Shown here piece after piece: positions 59,707-64,000 of a stretch of 64,000 nucleotides of DNA. Made by a program: the position numbers and the translations under genes. The notes below the pieces were generated by a model. It made no database searches. It worked only from the letters and a program-made list of their open reading frames with translations, and was not told where the DNA came from. How positions within the stretch are numbered: position 1 is the stretch's first letter; each line of letters begins with the position of its first letter. The stretch comes from Pseudomonas nicosulfuronedens (GTDB lineage Bacteria; Pseudomonadota; Gammaproteobacteria; Pseudomonadales; Pseudomonadaceae). The stretch is taken from assembly GCF_005877905.1 (NCBI RefSeq), contig NZ_SWDV01000010.1:1-64000 (forward strand). Reading direction: 5' to 3'.

Positions 59707-61287
59707 ATGTCTTCGCTACACACTAACTTTCATGAAAAGTTCAATGCAAGCGCGCTCCAGGTTGTCACCGACGCTTCTGGCGAGCCACCTTCAGCCCGCT
59801 CAAGCCAGGTTCTGATCATCGTCGAGCGCAAGGAAGACTGGGCGTCCTATATCCCCAGCGAGGATATGCTGAGTGCACGCGAATACCTGGAAGATTCTCA
59901 TCAATTCGAATCGGGACAGCGCTTTCAGGTCATCAACCTGTGCCGGAATTATAAATACCTCGGCCACGGTTATTATTGTTCGCTGCTGGCCGAAGCACGT
60001 GGCCACAAGGTAATTCCGTCAGTACGCACGATCAGCGAACTGGCGAAGAAATCCCTCTATGGTCTCGCCCTGGACGGCCTGGAAAAGTCCCTGGAAAAGG
60101 CCCTTGCCCAACATCCCTGCGCCAGCACGGACGGCTTCACCCTGCGCCTGTACTTCGGCCACACCGATCTCGCGCCGCTGCAGCCCATCGCCCGTCAGCT
60201 GTTCGAGGCGTTCCCCTGCCCGATCCTGCTGGTGGACTTCCGCCGCACCGATGCCTGGCACATCGCCGGCGTGCGCCCCGGCGCCCTGCACAAGCTGCGG
60301 GAAAATCAGGAAGACCAGTTCGCCGAAGCCCTTGACCGCTTCAGCCGGCGCGTCTGGCGCCAACCCAATTCACGACGTCTGGCGCGCTACGACCTGGCCA
60401 TCCTGCACAACCCGGCCGAGAGCCTGCCGCCGTCCAACACCGGCGCGCTGGCAAACTTCGTCCGCGTCGGCCGGCAACTGGGCATCGACGTCGAGCTGAT
60501 CGAGAAGAAGGACTACGCGCGTCTGGCCGAGTACGACGCCCTGCTGATCCGTGAGACCACCAGCGTCGACGACCACACCTACCGCTTCGCCAAGAAGGCA
60601 GAAAGCGAGGGGTTGATCGTGATGGACGATCCGGCCTCAATACTGCGCTGCACCAACAAGGTCTACCTGACCGACCTGCTGCGCAGCCAGGGCCTGGGCA
60701 TGCCGGACACGGAAATTCTCTACAAGGACACTCCCCAGGAGCTGGAGCGCGTCGGCGTGCGGCTGGGCTTTCCGCTGGTGCTGAAGATTCCCGATGGCTG
60801 CTTCTCCCGTGGCGTCTACAAGGTCGAGGATGCCCAGCAGTTGCGCAGCGTCAGTGCCGAGCTGTTCGGGCATTCGGTGCTGTTGCTCGCCCAGGAGTAT
60901 CTCTACACCGAGTACGACTGGCGCATCGGCATCCTCAATCGCAAGCCGGTGTTCGCCTGCCAGTACTTCATGTCCCGCGGGCACTGGCAGATCGTCGAGC
61001 ACAGGGCCGGCGGCGAGGTGATCGGCGAATGCCGCACCTTGCCGGTGGAAAATGCGCCACCGGCCGTAGTGGAGCTGGCGCTGAAGACCGCCAACCTGAT
61101 CGGCGACGGCCTCTACGGTGTGGACCTCAAGGAGGTGGACGGCGAAGTGGTGGTGATCGAGGTGAACGACAACCCCAACCTCGACGCCGGTATCGAGGAC
61201 GCCTGCCTCAAGGACGATCTCTACCGCCTGGTGCTGGAGGAATTCATCCGTCGCCTGGAACTCAAGCGGCGCGGCCAGGCGCTGTGA
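59707..61287 (+). CDS. RimK-family ATP-grasp ligase with RLAN N-terminal domain
   Basis: A 526-residue peptide ligase. Residues about 35-190 form the RimK-like N-terminal domain (VLIIVERKEDWASYIPSEDMLSAREYL, NLCRNYKYLGHGYYCSLLAEARGHKVIPS), and about 290-510 form the ATP-grasp domain. Motifs: DDPASILRCTNKVYLTDLL, PLVLKIPDGCFSRGVYKV (ATP-binding Lys), and the metal-binding EVNDNPNLDAGIED. ATP-grasp enzymes join an amino acid to a carboxyl group; RimK itself adds glutamates to ribosomal S6. This long form probably makes another peptide or tag. It is followed 23 bp later by a 47-residue membrane protein gene. Confidence 0.9.
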   Translation: MSSLHTNFHEKFNASALQVVTDASGEPPSARSSQVLIIVERKEDWASYIPSEDMLSAREYLEDSHQFESGQRFQVINLCRNYKYLGHGYYCSLLAEARGHKVIPSVRTISELAKKSLYGLALDGLEKSLEKALAQHPCASTDGFTLRLYFGHTDLAPLQPIARQLFEAFPCPILLVDFRRTDAWHIAGVRPGALHKLRENQEDQFAEALDRFSRRVWRQPNSRRLARYDLAILHNPAESLPPSNTGALANFVRVGRQLGIDVELIEKKDYARLAEYDALLIRETTSVDDHTYRFAKKAESEGLIVMDDPASILRCTNKVYLTDLLRSQGLGMPDTEILYKDTPQELERVGVRLGFPLVLKIPDGCFSRGVYKVEDAQQLRSVSAELFGHSVLLLAQEYLYTEYDWRIGILNRKPVFACQYFMSRGHWQIVEHRAGGEVIGECRTLPVENAPPAVVELALKTANLIGDGLYGVDLKEVDGEVVVIEVNDNPNLDAGIEDACLKDDLYRLVLEEFIRRLELKRRGQAL

Positions 61288-61310
61288 TCCATCCCCTCAA
61301 GGAGAACCCC

Positions 61311-61454
61311 ATGGAAGCCACGCACATAGGCCTGACCATCCTGATCGCCATCGTCGTATTCGGCACCGCGATCAACTATTTCGATCGCCGCATGAAGCCA
61401 CGCGAGGTGCGCGAACAGGCCAGGCGCAAGAATCAGCCAAAGCGCACGCAGTAG
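61311..61454 (+). CDS. 47-residue single-span membrane protein downstream of the RimK-type ligase
   Basis: MEATHIGLTILIAIVVFGTA begins with one transmembrane helix (residues about 5-24). A strongly basic cytoplasmic tail follows (DRRMKPREVREQARRKNQPK). The ribosome binding site AAGGAG lies 6 nt before the ATG. It is 23 bp after the ligase stop and surely co-transcribed. Its 3' end overlaps the end of the convergent BNR gene by 22 bp. Possible roles are a ligase substrate, anchor or regulator, but none is shown. Confidence 0.75.
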   Translation: MEATHIGLTILIAIVVFGTAINYFDRRMKPREVREQARRKNQPKRTQ

Positions 61455-62536
61455 ATCGGCGGCAGATTCATCGACAGGCACTGCCAATGATCGCCACCGT
61501 TCTCCGACAGCCACAGCCCGCCGGTGGTGGAGCCCATCGCCAGGCAAGCACCATCGTCGTCCACCGCCAGGCCGTGGCGGTACACCAGGTCGAAGGCCGC
61601 TCCCTGTGGCAAGCCGCTGTCCAGCACCTCGAAACTGGCGCCACCGTCGCGGGTACGGGTGACGACAAAACGGGCGTCCACCGGAATCCGGCAGACGTCC
61701 TTCACCGCCGGAACGAACCAGGCCGTGTCCGGCTGGGTCGGGTGGACGGCGACAGCGAACCCGAAGCTCGAGGGTTCGACCTGTACGTCGTTCCAGCGCG
61801 TGCCGCCGTCGGTCGAGGTGAAGATGCCGTTGTGATGCTGCACCCAGAGGCGATTCGGCTGTGCCGGGCAATGCAGCAGGCGGTGCGGGTCCTGGATGGC
61901 GCCCTCTTCACGCAGCTCCGGCGGCATGTAGTCGGCGTACATGCCGTTGGTGGTGACGCGCCAACTGGCCCCGCCATCGTCGCTCTGCCATACCCCACCA
62001 CAGGACACTGCGACGGTCAGGTGCTGGCTGTCGCGCGGGTCGACGCTGACCGAGTGAATGCCCGGCCAGTCGTATCCGCCGCCCATCCAGCGCGAGCGCT
62101 CCGGGCGGTCCCAGAGCGAGCGATTGAGCTCCCAACTATCGCCACTGTCGGCGCTGCGGAACAGGCCACCGGGGATGGTGCCCGCCCAGAGCACGCCGGG
62201 CTCGGCGGCGCCGCCGGTCTCCAGGCACCAGATCTGTTGCAGGACCCAGGGCGCGGGCGGGGCTTCGTCCTCTTTAGGCTCGGGCAGAGGATCAGGCTGT
62301 GGCGGGTAGGTCGGCACGGCAATTTCCTGCCAGTCCTCACCGGAGCGCTGACGCCACAGCTTGCAGCCGAAATGGCCAAGGTTCAGGGCGGCGTAGAGGG
62401 TCTCATCGCGCGGGTCGGCGAGCACCGTGCTCAGCGGTTCGCCGATGAAATCCCGGCGGGTCTCCTGCCAGCCGTCGGCACTTCGCTGGAAGGTGAACAG
62501 GCCCTTGCGGGTCGCTACCAGCAGTCGATCATCCAT
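61433..62536 (-). CDS. BNR-repeat beta-propeller protein (sialidase/YVTN-like)
   Basis: A 367-residue protein built of repeated Asp-box (BNR) blades, visible as S-x-D-x-G-x-x-W-type turns: RSADSGDSWELN, QSDDGGASWRVT, STDGGTRWND, TRDGGASFEV and SENGGDHWQCL. No signal peptide is seen, so it is probably cytoplasmic, unlike true sialidases. The opening MDDRLLVATRKGLFTF is typical of this widespread uncharacterised group. It is 28 bp downstream of a MoaD/ThiS-like gene on the same strand. Confidence 0.85.
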   Translation of the reverse strand: MDDRLLVATRKGLFTFQRSADGWQETRRDFIGEPLSTVLADPRDETLYAALNLGHFGCKLWRQRSGEDWQEIAVPTYPPQPDPLPEPKEDEAPPAPWVLQQIWCLETGGAAEPGVLWAGTIPGGLFRSADSGDSWELNRSLWDRPERSRWMGGGYDWPGIHSVSVDPRDSQHLTVAVSCGGVWQSDDGGASWRVTTNGMYADYMPPELREEGAIQDPHRLLHCPAQPNRLWVQHHNGIFTSTDGGTRWNDVQVEPSSFGFAVAVHPTQPDTAWFVPAVKDVCRIPVDARFVVTRTRDGGASFEVLDSGLPQGAAFDLVYRHGLAVDDDGACLAMGSTTGGLWLSENGGDHWQCLSMNLPPIYCVRFG

Positions 62537-62564
62537 TGTGCTCTCCTCGATTGCTGCCGGGTCC

Positions 62565-62846
62565 TCAACCGCCGCTCAGGGCCTGCACCACGTACACCTC
62601 GCTATCCGCCGCCAATGCATCGCTGAGGCGGGCACGGTCACGCAGGCGCAAACCGTCGATGAAGACCGTCAGGTGGCGGCGCAGGCCGCCCTGGTCATCC
62701 AGCAGGTAGCCACGCAGTTTCGGCGCTTCGATGAACACCGCCTCCAGGGCACCCGCCAGGGTATCGGCCGTCAGTTCGCGCTCCTCGATGGGAACGTGAC
62801 GCTGGATCGACGGTGCGAAGACGATGCGGCACATGGAGCGGCCCAT
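62565..62846 (-). CDS. MoaD/ThiS-family (beta-grasp) protein
   Basis: A protein of about 93 residues with the beta-grasp fold of small sulfur carriers: TLAGALEAVFIEAPKLRGYLLDDQGGLRRHLTVFIDG, ending in the diagnostic Gly-Gly (ALSGG). The C-terminal GG can be adenylated and thiocarboxylated by an E1-like enzyme; none is encoded nearby. The start is uncertain: ATG at 62846, a GTG at 62855, or the ATG at 62834. It precedes the BNR-propeller gene by 28 bp, an association that I believe is common in proteobacteria. Confidence 0.83.
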   Translation of the reverse strand: MGRSMCRIVFAPSIQRHVPIEERELTADTLAGALEAVFIEAPKLRGYLLDDQGGLRRHLTVFIDGLRLRDRARLSDALAADSEVYVVQALSGG

Positions 62847-63066
62847 GACAGACACTGACTGCCCCAGTCTAGGGCAGACGCGGCAGGCGCTCCGACTGGT
62901 TCGACGGGCTGCGTGAAGGCAGCTGGAACGGCTCTGGTGCGGCCTTCGCGGTCATCCGAGTGGCGCAATCAGTTTCGATCCAGCTAAACCAAAGGTCGTG
63001 AAAATCACATTTAACAAACCAATCCGCCGTGCGAGTCTCAGGAAATCGTCAGCCAAATCCTTCGAC

Positions 63067-63255
63067 ATGCACCTGCTCGTTTCGCCCGCACCGCTGGAAC
63101 CCGTCGCCGCCCGCAAGGCCGGCAGCGCTGTCCGCCTGCCGCGCAAACATGCCCGCTGGCTCGAACTGCAACCGCTGACCCTGCCTCTGGAACTGGCCTT
63201 CTGGGCGCTCTGGCACTGCCGCCACGCGCGTCCACCGGATAGCACCTCTCGCTGA
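63067..63255 (+). CDS. Possible 62-residue protein
   Basis: MHLLVSPAPLEPVAARKAGS begins a basic, Leu- and His-rich frame that could also start at a GTG at 62998. The ribosome binding site is weak and no family is recognised. It is included as tentative because the region otherwise has no gene and this frame points towards the next gene. Confidence 0.3.
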   Translation: MHLLVSPAPLEPVAARKAGSAVRLPRKHARWLELQPLTLPLELAFWALWHCRHARPPDSTSR

Positions 63256-63297
63256 CCGGGCACCCCGCCCGAATTCCTTCGACGGAACTACGCTCAG

Positions 63298-63316
63298 GAT
63301 TGGCAAAACGCCAATC
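63298..63316 (+). promoter_or_regulatory. Operator-like inverted repeat upstream of the glutamine-synthetase-family gene
   Basis: GATTGGC (63298-63304) and GCCAATC (63310-63316), a perfect 7-bp dyad with a 5-nt centre, 114 bp before the start. The shape fits a dimeric repressor or activator site; the protein is unknown. Confidence 0.45.
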
Positions 63317-63430
63317 TCGAACAAGACGTAGCCCGTTGCATCGCTTGCCTGCCTTATACCCCCGTGCCCGTCGGCGCGGCCCTGGCCTGCAGGTCGTCAG
63401 CGCATCCGCCTGGATGCTAACGAGAGCCCC

Positions 63431-64000
63431 ATGAATTTCGCCCCCGTGCAAGAAGCCCAGACTTTCCTGGCCAACAACCCCGATATCGAGATGGTCGAGC
63501 TGTTCATCCTCGACGCCAACGGCGTGCCGCGCGGCAAGCTGCTGCACCGCGAGGAGCTGCTGGCCGTGTACCAGTCCGGCCGGCCGCTGCCCAGCACCAT
63601 CCTCGGCCTCACCGTGCACGGCGAGGATGTCGAGGATTCCGGCCTGGTCTGGGACGTGGGTGACATCGATTGCCGCGCCTATCCGCTGGAAAACAGCCTG
63701 GTGCGCCTGCCCTGGCGGCAGATTCCCACGGCGGCGGTGCAGGTCAGCATGCACCCGGTGGAAGGCAAGCCCGCCGACATCGCCGACCCGCGCCACGTGC
63801 TGATCCATGTGATCGATGGGCTCAAGGCCGATGGCTTCCACCCGGTGATGGCCTGCGAGCTGGAGTTCTATCTGCTGGATGCCAAGCGCGACGCCAATGG
63901 CCGCCCGCAGCCGGCGCTGGATGCAGACGGCGGTCGCCCGCGTGCCACGCAGGTTTATGGTCTGCGTGAGCTGGAGCAGATCGAGCCGTTCCTCGCCGAC
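63431..64000 (+). CDS. Glutamine-synthetase-family protein, probably gamma-glutamylpolyamine synthetase (partial)
   Basis: The first 190 codons of a gene cut by the window end. MNFAPVQEAQTFLANNPDIE, ELFILDANGVPRGK, and VWDVGDIDCRAYPLENSLVRLPW match the GlnA-like N-terminal beta-grasp domain of PuuA/PauA-type enzymes. The start of the catalytic domain follows (HPVMACELEFYLLDAK, with the metal-binding E-x-E). These enzymes ligate glutamate to putrescine, other polyamines or ethanolamine, the first step of their catabolism. True nitrogen-assimilating GlnA starts differently. Start ATG at 63431; the 3' part lies outside. Confidence 0.85.
   Translation, partial: MNFAPVQEAQTFLANNPDIEMVELFILDANGVPRGKLLHREELLAVYQSGRPLPSTILGLTVHGEDVEDSGLVWDVGDIDCRAYPLENSLVRLPWRQIPTAAVQVSMHPVEGKPADIADPRHVLIHVIDGLKADGFHPVMACELEFYLLDAKRDANGRPQPALDADGGRPRATQVYGLRELEQIEPFLAD

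Larger units (their letters stand above)
62856..63430. other. Gap between the ThiS-like gene and the glutamine-synthetase-family gene
   Basis: About 575 bp without a well-supported gene. It contains a possible short plus-strand ORF (63067-63255) and an inverted repeat (63298-63316). The promoter of the glutamine-synthetase-family gene should lie in its right half. Confidence 0.5.

Noticed and set aside
1-64000. CRISPR array, tRNA/rRNA genes, insertion sequences
   Set aside because: I looked for regularly spaced repeats, cloverleaf-like sequences with a CCA-proximal pattern, rRNA landmarks and transposase motifs, and saw none.

Overview
The window is about 64 kb of high-GC DNA with no transposase, tRNA, rRNA or CRISPR array. 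Gene content points to a Pseudomonas of the P. aeruginosa / P. citronellolis / P. nitroreducens type: an OprD-family porin, a FecI-FecR-TonB receptor unit, an AceE/AceF pair with pseudomonad motifs, many LysR regulators, a YcaC-like hydrolase and a REP palindrome pair. This assignment rests on recognised families; no database search was run.

Layout. 0.2-8.0 kb: surface adhesin locus, with an odd REC-LuxR-PAS regulator, a TpsA filamentous adhesin, its TpsB transporter and a small protein. 8.1-18.8 kb: a long minus-strand catabolic operon. It has a TetR regulator, aldehyde dehydrogenase, dipeptide-type ABC importer, alpha/beta hydrolase, 4-OT-like tautomerase, luciferase-like flavin monooxygenase, a flavin reductase fused to a decayed Nudix domain, and a Tat-exported binding protein. 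Three copies of a 14-bp palindrome precede it. 18.9-19.4 kb: relics of an SDR gene and an AraC gene joined by a deletion. 19.4-24.3 kb: a small Rossmann oxidoreductase, then a Fur-boxed iron-uptake unit. 24.3-36 kb: accessory metabolism, including three LysR/oxidoreductase modules, a VIT-like membrane protein, a cupin, and an LTA-synthase-family enzyme divergent from a methyltransferase-like protein.

36-49 kb: GNAT, AraC, a REP pair, sterol desaturase, cytochrome c, MFS exporter, OprD porin, then a C4-type antisense-RNA element controlling a translationally coupled small gene. After it come two isochorismatase-like hydrolases, a pirin and a LysR, then Nudix, ClpP-fold and histidine-phosphatase genes. 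49-54.5 kb: a PAS-GGDEF diguanylate cyclase and aceE-aceF (pyruvate dehydrogenase E1 and E2). 54.5-58.3 kb: an autotransporter whose passenger carries an HExxH zinc-protease motif, behind an AT-rich leader. 58.3-62.9 kb: MBL hydrolase and GNAT, divergent from a RimK-type ligase and a 47-residue membrane protein, then a BNR-propeller/ThiS-like pair. The window ends inside a glutamine-synthetase-family gene, probably gamma-glutamylpolyamine synthetase.

Most notable: the C4-like RNA, which has a 10-nt perfect complement to the Shine-Dalgarno of a 27-codon leader ORF; the uncharacterised catabolic operon with its fusion reductase and operator array; the metalloprotease autotransporter; the non-phosphorylatable regulator beside the two-partner adhesin; and the SDR/AraC deletion scar.
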